From Candidatus Latescibacterota bacterium (GTDB taxonomy: Bacteria; Latescibacterota; UBA2968; UBA8231), in NCBI GenBank assembly GCA_022826515.1, contig JAJDUT010000111.1, positions 1 to 41,950 on the forward strand: a stretch of DNA of 41,950 nt, in the 5' to 3' direction. Position numbers and translations under genes: made by a program. Shown piece after piece: positions 32,222-41,335 of the stretch. The notes under the pieces were generated by a model. It saw nothing but the letters and a program-made list of their open reading frames with translations. It was not told the DNA's origin and did not search any database. Every line of letters starts with the position of its first letter. Position 1 is the first letter of the stretch.

Positions 32222-34573
32222 TTAATACGCCACGGCGATGGTGCGGAACGCAGTGTCATTGCCGGCGTCGGCACCCAGATTGACGCGCAGGACGTATAGG
32301 CCGGGGGCGGCGCTCGCTCCGTCGGCGTCGCGGCCGTCCCAGGTGAAGAGGCGTTGCGAACCCTCGGCGCTTGGGGTGAGGATTGCTACTTGGCGTCCGG
32401 CTAGGTCGAGGACTTCCACCTGTGGCTCGGTGCCCTCGACTTTGAAGGCGACGAATCGCACTTCTAGCTGGTCGTTGATGCCGTCGCCGTTGGGGGTTAC
32501 GGTCGTAGAGGCTAGTTGCAAATCGCTGATGAGTTGGGCGCTGCTGGTCAGTTCGGGCAGCATGACGATGTTGGAGCGGCGCTCGGCCGCCTCGACCGAC
32601 TGCCATAGGCCCGGTGCTTGGCTCGACCCGAGGTCGAGGGCAAAGACGGTGGCGTTTTGCAGCAGGCGGGTAGTGAAGCTCACTTGCAGGGAGTCGCCGG
32701 AAACCACTTGTGGCAGCACAATGAACAGCGAATCGGCCTGCATGTCCAAGGTGGCTGGAACGACCTGTTCAGAACCTACCATTACCGATACGCTTTGGAG
32801 GTCAACCGGCTCGGGGACGGTGAAGCGCATTAGGTCGAAGCCGCTGTCGAGTTCGTCGGTCTCGGGCCAGAGGGTGTAGGTGAAGTGCGTGTCTTGGTTG
32901 GGGCTGGCCTCGCGGGGAGCGACGCTGCCGTGTGCGCCTTGGACTAGGGCGTTTTCGTATTCGACGGAGACTGAATTGACGGTTGGGGCGACGGCGGGAT
33001 CATCGGTGGCGAGGATCATCTCCAGCAGCATGAAGCGGCGGGGACTGTCCGACTTGAAGGACTCACCGGAAAACTGGTACACATTGCTCCAAGCGTCCCA
33101 GTCCTCGCCGACGACCAGCGTGGTGTCGATGGGACCGCGCAGCACTTTGGGCGAGCTAGTCCATTTTTCTTCGGTGATTTCTTCGCCGAGCTTATTGCGG
33201 AACGTAAAGACCGGGGCCAGCGCGTTGCCCGAACGCGAGCGCAGTTGCATCCGGGTGCCCGGCGGCAGGTCGGCGTCCCAGTGCAGGGCCTTGATGACTT
33301 TGGGCCGCCCATCGCCGGCCTCCTCGCCGAGGTTGATAAAGGCCGACTGCAACTCGACTTGGGCTGGATAACCCGGAGAGAACAGTTGCATCTCGCCCCA
33401 CTTGACGATGCCCCATCCTCTGCAGCTAACTCCGTGCCAGAACAGATAGCGAGCCTTGCGCGGCGCGAACAGGTAGCGCATGTAAAGCAGGTTGTCGGCG
33501 TTGGGGGCTAGATGCGTGAAGACCTCTTCGTAGTCAACGTTTTCGGGTACTTCGACGAGTGGGGCGGTGCCCGTGGCCGGGGTGCCGTCGGAAAAGAGGA
33601 TGGTGTGGCCCGGTCCAGTGCCAGAGATAGTGAAACCCAATGTGCCTTCGTCTGGCCGCATGGAGTAGAGGAACATCTCGTCGATAAAGAATGTCGCGCC
33701 TAGGTCTGCGCGGAACCACGTACCGCCTTCGGCCCATTCCGACAGATCACCACGGCAGCCGGTGACAGTATTGTTGGTGTTGAGGTTGGCGTCGAAGAGG
33801 TTGAAGGTAGAGCCGGTGCCGTCGCCTTCGACGAAATTGCCGCGCTGGCTGGTGCCGATGGCGATGTTGTCGCCAATGCCGATGACCTCAATTTCGGCGA
33901 TGGCGGCGTCGGCGTTTTGCTCTTCGGAAATGATTTGGATGTACTGGATCAACTGGTAGTTATTGCGTTCTGCGGGCGTTAAATCCGAGTCGAGGTCAAA
34001 CACTAGTGCGCTGTCGCGGCCAGCGTAGCGCAGCGGGATGATGATTTCGGATTCGGCGTTGGGACGCGTGGTGCGGAAGACTTGGCGGTAGAGGAAGAGA
34101 TCGTCCGTAGCCGCAATGCGCACGCCGGAGGTGGTGAAGACGCGGAATTGACGGAACGGACGCGCGCCCTCTTGGTCGGGGAATGTCAGGCGAATCTCGC
34201 GGGCTAGGGCTGCGCGGCCTAGGTCAATGGTGATAAACCAGTCCTCGCGGGCATCGTCTGGGCTGGGTTGCCAATAGGTGGTTGGATCGCCGTCGATGGC
34301 CAGCGGAGCATCGGCCTCGTTAGAACCGGCTTGCCAGAGGCCGCCGGCGACGGCATCGCCCCGTTTGCGGGTCTCGTGGACAAAGAGGTGTGCGTCTGCG
34401 ACGAGGTTGATGTCCTTGCGGAATTTGACGAGCGAGAGTTGGCCCTGTTCGCCGACTTGGACTAAGCCGAAGGGCTGTTGCCATTGGGCCCATTCCTCGG
34501 CACTGTCGAAGGAGAGCATGTCAGCCGCGAGTGGTGTGGCTAGCAAGAGGCAGGCGATGATTGCGCGTCGCAT
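32222..34573 (-). CDS. Large secreted discoidin-like protein with FlgD/CHU_C-type C-terminus (type Y, copy 2)
   Basis: 783 residues from the ATG at 34573 (AAGGAGG, whose TAA is also the stop of the preceding gene). Signal peptide at 1-18 (MRRAIIACLLLATPLAA). Two galactose-binding/discoidin-like domains: ~78-165 ('LWQAGSNEADAPLAIDGDPTTYW...DWFITIDLGR') and ~265-335 ('FDANLNTNN...GTWFRADLGATFFIDEMFLYSMRP'). A beta-rich middle follows, then a C-terminal domain 'TPNGDGINDQLEVRFVAFK', 'VEVLDLAGRQV', 'PGLYVLRVNLGADAGNDTAFRTIAVAY' in parts. Such tails are FlgD-like Ig/gliding-motility-associated surface-sorting domains. The protein is colinear along its length with the type Y copy 1 at 36684-39020. 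Likely a cell-surface glycan-binding protein. Confidence 0.85.
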   Translation of the reverse strand: MRRAIIACLLLATPLAADMLSFDSAEEWAQWQQPFGLVQVGEQGQLSLVKFRKDINLVADAHLFVHETRKRGDAVAGGLWQAGSNEADAPLAIDGDPTTYWQPSPDDAREDWFITIDLGRAALAREIRLTFPDQEGARPFRQFRVFTTSGVRIAATDDLFLYRQVFRTTRPNAESEIIIPLRYAGRDSALVFDLDSDLTPAERNNYQLIQYIQIISEEQNADAAIAEIEVIGIGDNIAIGTSQRGNFVEGDGTGSTFNLFDANLNTNNTVTGCRGDLSEWAEGGTWFRADLGATFFIDEMFLYSMRPDEGTLGFTISGTGPGHTILFSDGTPATGTAPLVEVPENVDYEEVFTHLAPNADNLLYMRYLFAPRKARYLFWHGVSCRGWGIVKWGEMQLFSPGYPAQVELQSAFINLGEEAGDGRPKVIKALHWDADLPPGTRMQLRSRSGNALAPVFTFRNKLGEEITEEKWTSSPKVLRGPIDTTLVVGEDWDAWSNVYQFSGESFKSDSPRRFMLLEMILATDDPAVAPTVNSVSVEYENALVQGAHGSVAPREASPNQDTHFTYTLWPETDELDSGFDLMRFTVPEPVDLQSVSVMVGSEQVVPATLDMQADSLFIVLPQVVSGDSLQVSFTTRLLQNATVFALDLGSSQAPGLWQSVEAAERRSNIVMLPELTSSAQLISDLQLASTTVTPNGDGINDQLEVRFVAFKVEGTEPQVEVLDLAGRQVAILTPSAEGSQRLFTWDGRDADGASAAPGLYVLRVNLGADAGNDTAFRTIAVAY

Positions 34574-34583
34574 CGAATCCTCC

Positions 34584-36617
34584 TTAGTATGCGATGCCCA
34601 AAGGGCGGAGTTGGGGGGCGGCGGCAAATTCCGAGCGCAGGTTTAAGGCTGTCAGGTAGAGGCCGGGCGGCAGCCACTGGCCCGTTTCATCGCGACCATC
34701 CCAGCGCAGACTCTGCGGGCCGGCGTTCTGCAAGCCAGCCTCGACGAGGGCCACGCGCCGCCCGTCGAGGCTATAGACCTCGAGGACGACGGGCACGGGT
34801 TCGGGCAAGCGGAACAGCGAATAGGCCACGTGCAGTTCGTCATTGATGCCATCGCCGTTGGGCGTAAAGACCGCAGAGGAAAAGGTAAGGTTCTGGATGA
34901 AGGCGGTTGTTTGTCCCGTGGTGCCGAGCACGCGCAGGCTGTTGGTCGAGAGGGCCTCGCCGACATCGGCACCAACTACGGGTTGTGGCAGAACCTCGCG
35001 TTCGCTGTCTATGACCTCGCTCTGGAACGTGGTAGCGAATTCAAATATCTCCGTGCCAAAGACAATGCGGATCGGTGGATTGTTGGCGCGGGTGATGCGC
35101 TCGGGTAGGCGGATGAGCAGGCCCTCGGGCTCTTGGGTGACCTCGGCAGGTGAAGTTTCCGTGCGGCTCTCGCCTAGTTGCAGGCTTTTGAGTTCGGTTT
35201 GGTGCCCGGTGCGAATGCGCAATAGGTCGAAGCCGGGTGCATTTACGGTCTCAAAATCGGCTTGGAGATCATAGACGAATTCTATGGCTTGGCCCAAGGG
35301 GACTTGGGTGATCCCGCCGACGGGCTGGGGGTCGTCTAGGGGAGCCACTTCGCCGCGCACGTTGGCGGCCAATAGCGGGGCGGTTTCGATCCACAGCGAG
35401 TCGAGGCGCACGAAGTCGTCGAAGGAATCGCTCTCCATAGTGATGCGGAACTGCAAATAGGTACCGTTGCGCAGGCTGATCGGTTGACCCGATTTGACGA
35501 AGGGTGCGGACCAGAAGGTCCAGTTGTCTGAATCGTAGCCGATGGAAGCGCGGACGCCCGGCTTGGGCTGGCGTTCGCTCAGGTCGGATGCGGCCGTGAT
35601 GCGCACGAAGCGAGTGCGCAGGGCGTTTTCGTAGTGGTCGCGCGAGACTACCCGCTCCAGTCCGGTGTCCATGTATTCGTGATAGACGGCCGGGTCGGCG
35701 TCTAGGCCGGTGCGTACCTCGATTTTAACTTGGGCCGCTGCATCGGGAGTTTCCACTGGAGTCCCATTGACCATGCGGAATTTCGTCGCCTGCCAGAACA
35801 GTCGCCCGAAATTCACGGGTTCGCCGAGGTCGGTTATCTTGGTCTTGTAGATGGCCTGCTGCGGTACGCCTTGGGCGAAGAGCTGGAACTCGCTGATCGA
35901 GCCGATGAGAGCAAAGGCGACGTTGCCGCTCTTGGCTTGGGCGTCCTCATCCAGTAGCGAGAGCGTCCGGCGGTAGCGGAAAAAGCGCAGATACTGGCGG
36001 TTGAAGTCAATGCGGACTTGCGGGGTGAAATTGTTGTCAACATCGGCGATGACGGTGGAGAGTGGGTTGACATTGCCTTCGAGGACTGGAGGCTCGGGCG
36101 CGACCGAGGCGGTTACCTGAAAGGCGGGAACAAAATCCGTTTCGAGTGGGGTCCCGTCGGAGCGAAAGCCCTCGCTGGGTGGGATAAAGCCAAAGGCCAC
36201 CGCTGGCACTGACACGGCCAAATCCATGGTGAAGGTTTCCTTTTCAATGCGGTCGGCTTTGGGCGGGTTGTAGGTGATAGAGTCGCCGTCGATGAGCCAG
36301 GAGCCGTTTTCCGAAGGGTCGGGCACGCCGTGGTTCCACTTCCACATCCGCGGTGTTTCGCCGTCGAGGTAGTCGAAAATGCGGTCACTGGGGTCGCGCC
36401 AGAAGGCCCAATTGCCGATGTGGGAAAAAACCGTCTCGTCCTGCGTGAAGTACGTGGGCTGGATGGCACCGGGGGTCGTTGCGAAATCGACGAAGAGGCG
36501 AGTGGTGTCGTTCTCACTCCAGGACAGGCCGCTGCCACCTAGCTGCCAGTGGGAAATCTGGGCGGGGGTGCTTTGCGCTAAAATTAGGGTAAACAGGGCG
36601 ATTGTGGCACGGCGCAT
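34584..36617 (-). CDS. Large secreted protein with FlgD-type C-terminus (type X, copy 2)
   Basis: 677 residues. Signal peptide at 1-19 (MRRATIALFTLILAQSTPA). The N-terminal 'ISHWQLGGSGLSWSENDTTRLFVDFA' is shared with copy 1 ('IAKWQLGGSGAAWDQRDSLQVLVDFA'). The middle has long beta-rich stretches with conserved phrases 'GVRASIGYDSDNWTFWSAPF' and 'FVRLDSLWIETAPLLAANV'. The C-terminus 'TPNGDGINDELHVAYSLF', 'DGRRVALVEAGLQNAG', 'GQWLPPGLYL' is a FlgD/gliding-type domain. No enzyme motif is recognised. The start has AAGGAGA. It is followed at ten bases by its type Y partner. Probable surface or extracellular role. Confidence 0.82.
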   Translation of the reverse strand: MRRATIALFTLILAQSTPAQISHWQLGGSGLSWSENDTTRLFVDFATTPGAIQPTYFTQDETVFSHIGNWAFWRDPSDRIFDYLDGETPRMWKWNHGVPDPSENGSWLIDGDSITYNPPKADRIEKETFTMDLAVSVPAVAFGFIPPSEGFRSDGTPLETDFVPAFQVTASVAPEPPVLEGNVNPLSTVIADVDNNFTPQVRIDFNRQYLRFFRYRRTLSLLDEDAQAKSGNVAFALIGSISEFQLFAQGVPQQAIYKTKITDLGEPVNFGRLFWQATKFRMVNGTPVETPDAAAQVKIEVRTGLDADPAVYHEYMDTGLERVVSRDHYENALRTRFVRITAASDLSERQPKPGVRASIGYDSDNWTFWSAPFVKSGQPISLRNGTYLQFRITMESDSFDDFVRLDSLWIETAPLLAANVRGEVAPLDDPQPVGGITQVPLGQAIEFVYDLQADFETVNAPGFDLLRIRTGHQTELKSLQLGESRTETSPAEVTQEPEGLLIRLPERITRANNPPIRIVFGTEIFEFATTFQSEVIDSEREVLPQPVVGADVGEALSTNSLRVLGTTGQTTAFIQNLTFSSAVFTPNGDGINDELHVAYSLFRLPEPVPVVLEVYSLDGRRVALVEAGLQNAGPQSLRWDGRDETGQWLPPGLYLTALNLRSEFAAAPQLRPLGIAY

Positions 36618-36683
36618 GATGGCTCTCCTTCCGAAGGAAGGATTAATATAATACGCCGTAAGCGATTATCCTATCGGAGCCAA

Positions 36684-39020
36684 TCAGTACGCCACGGCGA
36701 TGGTGCGCAACGCCATATCGTCGCCAGCGTCAGCCCCTAAGTCGATGTGGCAGAGGTAGGTGCCGGGCGGTACGAGGTCGCCTTGCGCAGCGCGTCCATT
36801 CCAAGTAAAGACGTGAGCCAAGCCGTCGAGGGTCGGAGTCGCCAATTCGGCAACCGGCCGTCCGGCGAGGTCGAAAATATGCACTTGGGGCGTGCGTTGC
36901 TCGACCTTGAAGGCGACGAAGCGGATGACCACTGCGTCGTTGATGCCGTCGCCGTTGGGGGTGAGTAACGGAGAGGAAATCGAGAGGTCGTCGATGAGTT
37001 GGGTCGTGCCGGTCAGTTCGGGCAGCATGACGATATTGGCGCGACGCGTCATGGGTTCGACCGATTGCCACAGGTCTGGATGGCTGCTCGAACCTAGGTC
37101 GAGGCTGAAGAGCGTGGCGTTGTGTAACACGCGGGTGGTGAAGCTGACTTGGACGGAGTCGGCGGTGATCGCGTGGGGTAGGCCGATTTGTAGGGTATCG
37201 GCGTGGATAGCTATGGAAGATGGCTCGATATGGGTGTCGCCCACGCAGACTTCGACGTCGGACGCCTCAGAAGGCAGGTCAAAGCGCAACAGGTCGAAAC
37301 CCGCGTCCTCGGCATTGGCGGCGGACAATAGGGTGTAGGTGAAGCGGGTGTCTTCGTTGGGTTGGGCGACTCTCGGGGTGATCAGGCCGCGCGCGCCTTG
37401 CAGCAGCGCGTCCTCGTACGCAAGCGATAGCGCGTCAATCGCGGGTGCCACCTGTGGATCGCTGGTTGAGAGGATCATTTCCAATTGCACGAATCGGCGC
37501 GGACTTTGCGACTTAAATGCCTCGCCGGAAAAGTTGTACGCCTCACTCCACGCATCCCAGTCCTCGCTGACTACGACGGTGGTGTCGATCCTTCCCCGCA
37601 GCACTTTGGGCAGACTGAGCCATTTCTCCTCGGTGACCGGCTCGCCGATCTTGTCGTGGAAGGCATAGACTTCGCCTTGGGTATTGCCCGAGCGCGAGCG
37701 CACCTGCAGGCGCGTGCCGGGTGGGATGTCGGCGTCCCAAGAGAGACTGTTGATGACTTTGGGGCGTCCGTCGCCAGCAGTCTTGCCGAGATCGATAAAG
37801 TCCGAGCGCATGACGATTTCGGCGGGGTGCCCCGGTGAAAAGAGCATCAGCTCGGTCCAGCGCGAGCCCCAGCCTTGGGGGATGTGGGCGTGCCAAAACA
37901 GGTAGCGGACCCTGCGCGGTTGGAATAGATAGCGCAGATAGCGCATGGGATCGGCGTCGGGTTGATCGATGAGGGTAGCGAAGTCGAAGGATTCGGGGAT
38001 GGGGAGTTGGGAGCTGATGACGCGGGTGCCGTCTGAGTGGAGGAAGTTAAAACCGCGCGGCGCGCCGGCCACGCTGCCGACCGTGCCCTCGCGTGGCCGC
38101 AGCGCATAGAGGAAAAGCTCGTCGAGCCAGAATACGGCCCCTAGGTCGATGAAAAACCAAGTGCCCTGATCCTCCCAAGTGCGGACGCGGCCCTCAAAGC
38201 CTACAGGCAGAATAGAGCTGGCGGTGTTCATGTCGCCGTCGAGGATGTTTTCGGTGGAACGGGCGGTAAGCCCGTCGATGATGCCGCCGCGTAGGTCGTT
38301 GCCCAAGCTGACGTTGTCGCCGACGGCCATGACTTCGATCTCGGCTAGCGCACCTTCGGGATCGAAGTCTTCGACGGTAAAGTTGATGTACTGGATGAGA
38401 CGGTACTGGTTGAATTTTTCTAGATCGACGTCGCGATTGGGGTCGAGGACTTGGGCGGAGTCTTGGAGGTCGAAGGCGAGGGGGAACGAGACCGTGGTGT
38501 CTCGGTTGGGTTGGGTCGTGAGATAGACCGGGCGAAAGATAAAGAGGTCGTCGAGGGCGTCGGAAGTGATGCCGGTGGCGGTGAAGACGGTGAACTGGCG
38601 GAAGGGGCGGGCCCCTGCCTGGTCGGGGAAGTGCAGGCGGATCTCGTTGGCCAGTACGGCGCGGCCGAGGTCGATCTGCACGAACCAGTCGCCGAGGTCG
38701 TCGTTGGCAGAAGCCTGCCAAAAGGTCTCGCGGTCGCCGTCAATGATCCGCCTGGCTGCGCCCGGGTTGCTGCCGGCTTCCCATATCCCGCCGCGCACGT
38801 TGGCCCCGCGCGAGCGGGTGAGGTGGGTAAAGTTGGGCGCGTCGGCTACGGCGTTGATGTGTTTGCGGAATTTGACTAGTTGCAAGCGACCGCGGTCGTC
38901 GAACTCGATTAGGCCGTGGGGCCGCTTCCAGGTTGACCAGCTAGCGGCGCTGTCGAAGCGGAATTCAGCGGCGGCGAGCACTGTCGCCGAACAAAGGATC
39001 GAGAGCAGCAGAGGACGCAT
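36684..39020 (-). CDS. Large secreted discoidin-like protein with FlgD/CHU_C-type C-terminus (type Y, copy 1)
   Basis: 778 residues from the ATG at 39020, only five bases after the preceding stop codon; the frame to 39146 is shadow of that gene. Signal peptide MRPLLLSILCSATVLAAA. Two discoidin-like domains: 'IWEAGSNPGAARRIIDGDRETFW...DWFVQIDLGRA' and 'ILDGDMNTAS...GTWFFIDLGAVFWLDELFLYALRPREG'. The C-terminus 'TPNGDGINDAVVIRFVAFK', 'HIFDLAGRPVAEL', 'MALRTIAVAY' matches the type Y copy at 32222-34573 closely. The shared central block 'PPGTRLQVRSRSGN' with 'EDWDAWSEAYNFSGEAFKSQSPRRF' shows both copies come from one ancestor. Ligand unknown; sugar or matrix binding is plausible. Confidence 0.85.
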   Translation of the reverse strand: MRPLLLSILCSATVLAAAEFRFDSAASWSTWKRPHGLIEFDDRGRLQLVKFRKHINAVADAPNFTHLTRSRGANVRGGIWEAGSNPGAARRIIDGDRETFWQASANDDLGDWFVQIDLGRAVLANEIRLHFPDQAGARPFRQFTVFTATGITSDALDDLFIFRPVYLTTQPNRDTTVSFPLAFDLQDSAQVLDPNRDVDLEKFNQYRLIQYINFTVEDFDPEGALAEIEVMAVGDNVSLGNDLRGGIIDGLTARSTENILDGDMNTASSILPVGFEGRVRTWEDQGTWFFIDLGAVFWLDELFLYALRPREGTVGSVAGAPRGFNFLHSDGTRVISSQLPIPESFDFATLIDQPDADPMRYLRYLFQPRRVRYLFWHAHIPQGWGSRWTELMLFSPGHPAEIVMRSDFIDLGKTAGDGRPKVINSLSWDADIPPGTRLQVRSRSGNTQGEVYAFHDKIGEPVTEEKWLSLPKVLRGRIDTTVVVSEDWDAWSEAYNFSGEAFKSQSPRRFVQLEMILSTSDPQVAPAIDALSLAYEDALLQGARGLITPRVAQPNEDTRFTYTLLSAANAEDAGFDLLRFDLPSEASDVEVCVGDTHIEPSSIAIHADTLQIGLPHAITADSVQVSFTTRVLHNATLFSLDLGSSSHPDLWQSVEPMTRRANIVMLPELTGTTQLIDDLSISSPLLTPNGDGINDAVVIRFVAFKVEQRTPQVHIFDLAGRPVAELATPTLDGLAHVFTWNGRAAQGDLVPPGTYLCHIDLGADAGDDMALRTIAVAY

Positions 39021-39025
39021 TGGCG

Positions 39026-41035
39026 CTAGTAGGCAATGCCCACGGCCAATAGTTGTTTGGCTTGGACGAATTGGGTTTGCAGGGCGATGGAGAGCAGGTA
39101 GAGGCCCGGCGGGAGGAGTTGGCCGGTCTCGTCGCGGCCGTCCCACGTGATCGCCTGCGCGCCAGAGTCTTGCAGGCCCTTGTCGAGGCGGGCGATGCGG
39201 CGGCCGTCCAAGGTGTACACTTCCAGCGCCACGGGCACGGCACCGGGGAGGCGGAAGAGCGAATAACGCATCTGGAGCTGGTCGTGGACGCCGTCGCCAT
39301 TGGGGGACAGCACCGGAGTGGACAAAGCGAGCGCTTGGATGAAATCGGGTGTTGCGTCGTTCGCGCCGAGCACCCGCAGGCTGTTGGTGGAAACTGCTTC
39401 ACCAGTGTCGCCAGCTAAGATCGGCTGGGGGAGCGATTCGCTGTCGGCGGCAAAGATCTCGCCGGTAAAGGTGGAGGCGAATTCAAAAACGGCGGTGGCG
39501 AAGGTCACGCGGATGGGCGCGTTGTTGGCGCTGGTGATGCGCTGGGGCAATTGGATCGTCAACCCGTCGTCTTCGGTTATTGCGACGGGGTTGACGGGAG
39601 CGAGCGGGATGCCCATTTCGAGGCCGCGGAAGGCAGTGCGGCTGCCGGTGTGGATTTTGAGCGCGTTGAAGCCGGGAGTGGTGTTGTTGTCGAATTCGGC
39701 CCGCACCTGATAGATGAATTCGGTCTCTTGGCCCAAGGCCACTTCGGTAAAGCCGCGCTTGGGCTGTGGGTCGTCGCGCCGGGCCACTTCGGCCAAGACC
39801 TCGGTGGCCAATAGCGGCGCAGTCTCAATCCACAGCGAGTCAAGCCGCATCCAAGCGTCGAAGTCGCGGCTTTCTATGGACAGATCCACCTGTAGATGCG
39901 ATCCGCTCCTGAGCCGGATGAGTTGGCCCGATTCAGTAAAAGGCACCGACCAGAAGGACCAGTTGGCGGAATCGTAGCCGATGGAGGCGCGGATCCCGGG
40001 CCGTGGGTCGCGGTTGAGCTGGGCGGTGAGCGACTCGTAGTGCTCGCGTGAGACCTCTTTCTCGCGGCCGATGTTGGTGTATTCGTGGTAGGTCGCCGGG
40101 CTGTCGTCGCGGCCAACGCGGACCTTGGCCTTGAGCCAGACGGGGGCGTCGGGATCTTCGACGATCGCGCCATCGACCAAGCGCAGCCGCATGCCCGCCC
40201 AGTGCAGACGACCAAAATTCACGACTTGGCCCAGATCGACAACTTGGCTGAGGTACACGACGCGCTGCGGTATGCCTTGGCCGAAGACCTCAAATCCCCC
40301 GATTGAGCCTTTGAGCGCGATGGCTTGGTTGCCTTGGCCGCCGCAGTCGCGGCAGATGTTGAGGGCTTCCTCGTCGGCCAGCGACAATTGGCGACGCCAG
40401 CGAAAGAAGCGGGCGTACTGGCGGGGGAATTCTATCTGCACGGAGGGTTCGAAGTTGGCACCGACATTGGCGATGGTTTTTTCAAAGAGATCGTTGCCGC
40501 CCCATTGAACGGCCGGTTCAGAGTCCGTGCCGATCGAGACATCGAAAGCCGGGACTGTGTCGAAGGGCAGGGGTGTGCCGTCAGAGCGAAAGCCCTGCGA
40601 GGGAGTGAAGAAGCCGAAGCGCACGGCGGGGATCGGCACGGCAGTGTCAAAGGTGAAGAACGTGGCTCCGACCGATTCGGAACGGGGGGCGTTGTAGGTC
40701 GTGGAGTCGCGATCAACTAGGAAAACGCCGCTTTGGGTCGGATCGCCGCCGGCACCGTTCCAGCGGTTCCAGAAGCGGGGTTTCTGGCCATCGACGTAGC
40801 CGAGGTTGTGCAGAGAGGGATCGCGCCAGAATTCCCAGTTTTCCAGCAGGTGAATGACGTTTTGGTGCGGCTGCAAGTAGAGCGGCTGGATTGCACCGTC
40901 GGCAAAATCGACGAGGACCTGGAGGGAGTCGCGCTGGTCCCACGCCGCCCCACTACCGCCGAGTTGCCACTTGGCGATCTGCGCGTGGCTGGGCGCGACG
41001 GCGAGGACTAGAATCAAAAGCCAAGCACTGTGCAT
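39026..41035 (-). CDS. Large secreted protein with FlgD-type C-terminus (type X, copy 1)
   Basis: 669 residues. Signal peptide MHSAWLLILVLAVAPSHA, then 'QIAKWQLGGSGAAWDQRD'. Middle phrases 'GIRASIGYDSANWSFWSVPF' and 'WMRLDSLWIETAPLLATEV' match the type X copy at 34584-36617. The C-terminus 'SPNGDGVHDQLQMRYSLF', 'GRRIARLDKGLQDSG', 'GQLLPPGLYLLSIAL' is the FlgD/gliding-type sorting domain. It has an insertion absent from copy 2, 'NICRDCGGQGNQ', with a CxxC pair. It is the first gene of the six-gene run and faces the sigma-54 activator. Function unknown. Confidence 0.82.
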   Translation of the reverse strand: MHSAWLLILVLAVAPSHAQIAKWQLGGSGAAWDQRDSLQVLVDFADGAIQPLYLQPHQNVIHLLENWEFWRDPSLHNLGYVDGQKPRFWNRWNGAGGDPTQSGVFLVDRDSTTYNAPRSESVGATFFTFDTAVPIPAVRFGFFTPSQGFRSDGTPLPFDTVPAFDVSIGTDSEPAVQWGGNDLFEKTIANVGANFEPSVQIEFPRQYARFFRWRRQLSLADEEALNICRDCGGQGNQAIALKGSIGGFEVFGQGIPQRVVYLSQVVDLGQVVNFGRLHWAGMRLRLVDGAIVEDPDAPVWLKAKVRVGRDDSPATYHEYTNIGREKEVSREHYESLTAQLNRDPRPGIRASIGYDSANWSFWSVPFTESGQLIRLRSGSHLQVDLSIESRDFDAWMRLDSLWIETAPLLATEVLAEVARRDDPQPKRGFTEVALGQETEFIYQVRAEFDNNTTPGFNALKIHTGSRTAFRGLEMGIPLAPVNPVAITEDDGLTIQLPQRITSANNAPIRVTFATAVFEFASTFTGEIFAADSESLPQPILAGDTGEAVSTNSLRVLGANDATPDFIQALALSTPVLSPNGDGVHDQLQMRYSLFRLPGAVPVALEVYTLDGRRIARLDKGLQDSGAQAITWDGRDETGQLLPPGLYLLSIALQTQFVQAKQLLAVGIAY

Positions 41036-41139
41036 CGGGCATCGGGCCTTCGCTAAGGTGAAATACTAGCGGGAAGAGAAAGATAAGGCGAAAAGAGCTA
41101 TGCGCCGAATTGAATAAGTGATGTTACGCAGTCTTTGTC

Positions 41140-41159
41140 ATGCCTGCGGAAGCAGGCAT
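41140..41159. repeat. REP-like palindrome
   Basis: ATGCCTGC, loop GGAA, GCAGGCAT: perfect eight-base arms. This 'CCTGCGGAAGCAGG' form is a common interspersed palindrome in GC-rich bacterial genomes and generates false peptides such as 'CLRKQAS' when translated. Confidence 0.6.
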
Positions 41160-41288
41160 CGAGCAAGGCCCATTTGTGCGTGGCCTGCTCGTTGGCATGG
41201 AATGTGCATAGAGGCTATGCCCAGTCGAAGCCACTGGGCGACAAGGACGAGCAAGCGACTGTGAACGAGGACGGGCCGCATAGGCCCC
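41160..41288 (+). other. Multi-hairpin upstream region of the sigma-54 activator
   Basis: Three further inverted repeats follow the REP-like palindrome: CGAGCA-A-GGCC with GGCCTGCTCG (41160-41191), GCCCAGT (41219-41225) with ACTGGGC (41233-41239), and GGGCC (41273-41277) with GGCCC (41283-41287). The two downstream ones would fold in a leader RNA starting near 41219. They could act in translation control or be part of a small RNA. No riboswitch family was recognised. Confidence 0.4.
41193..41209 (+). promoter_or_regulatory. Candidate sigma-54 (-24/-12) promoter
   Basis: TTGGCAT-GGAAT-GTGCAT matches the sigma-54 consensus TTGGCAC-N5-TTGCA at the invariant GG (41194-41195) and GC (41206-41207), which are 12 bases apart. 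The start point would be near 41219, and the downstream gene encodes a sigma-54 activator, suggesting autoactivation. Confidence 0.45.
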
Positions 41289-41335
41289 TAACGGAGGGTT
41301 GGCGTGGAAGAGGTCGGGGGCTTGAGGGATGAAGC

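Noticed and set aside
41135..41332. Small plus-strand frame beginning MSCLRKQASS
   Set aside because: It is translated from the REP-like palindrome and hairpins, a known source of false peptides.
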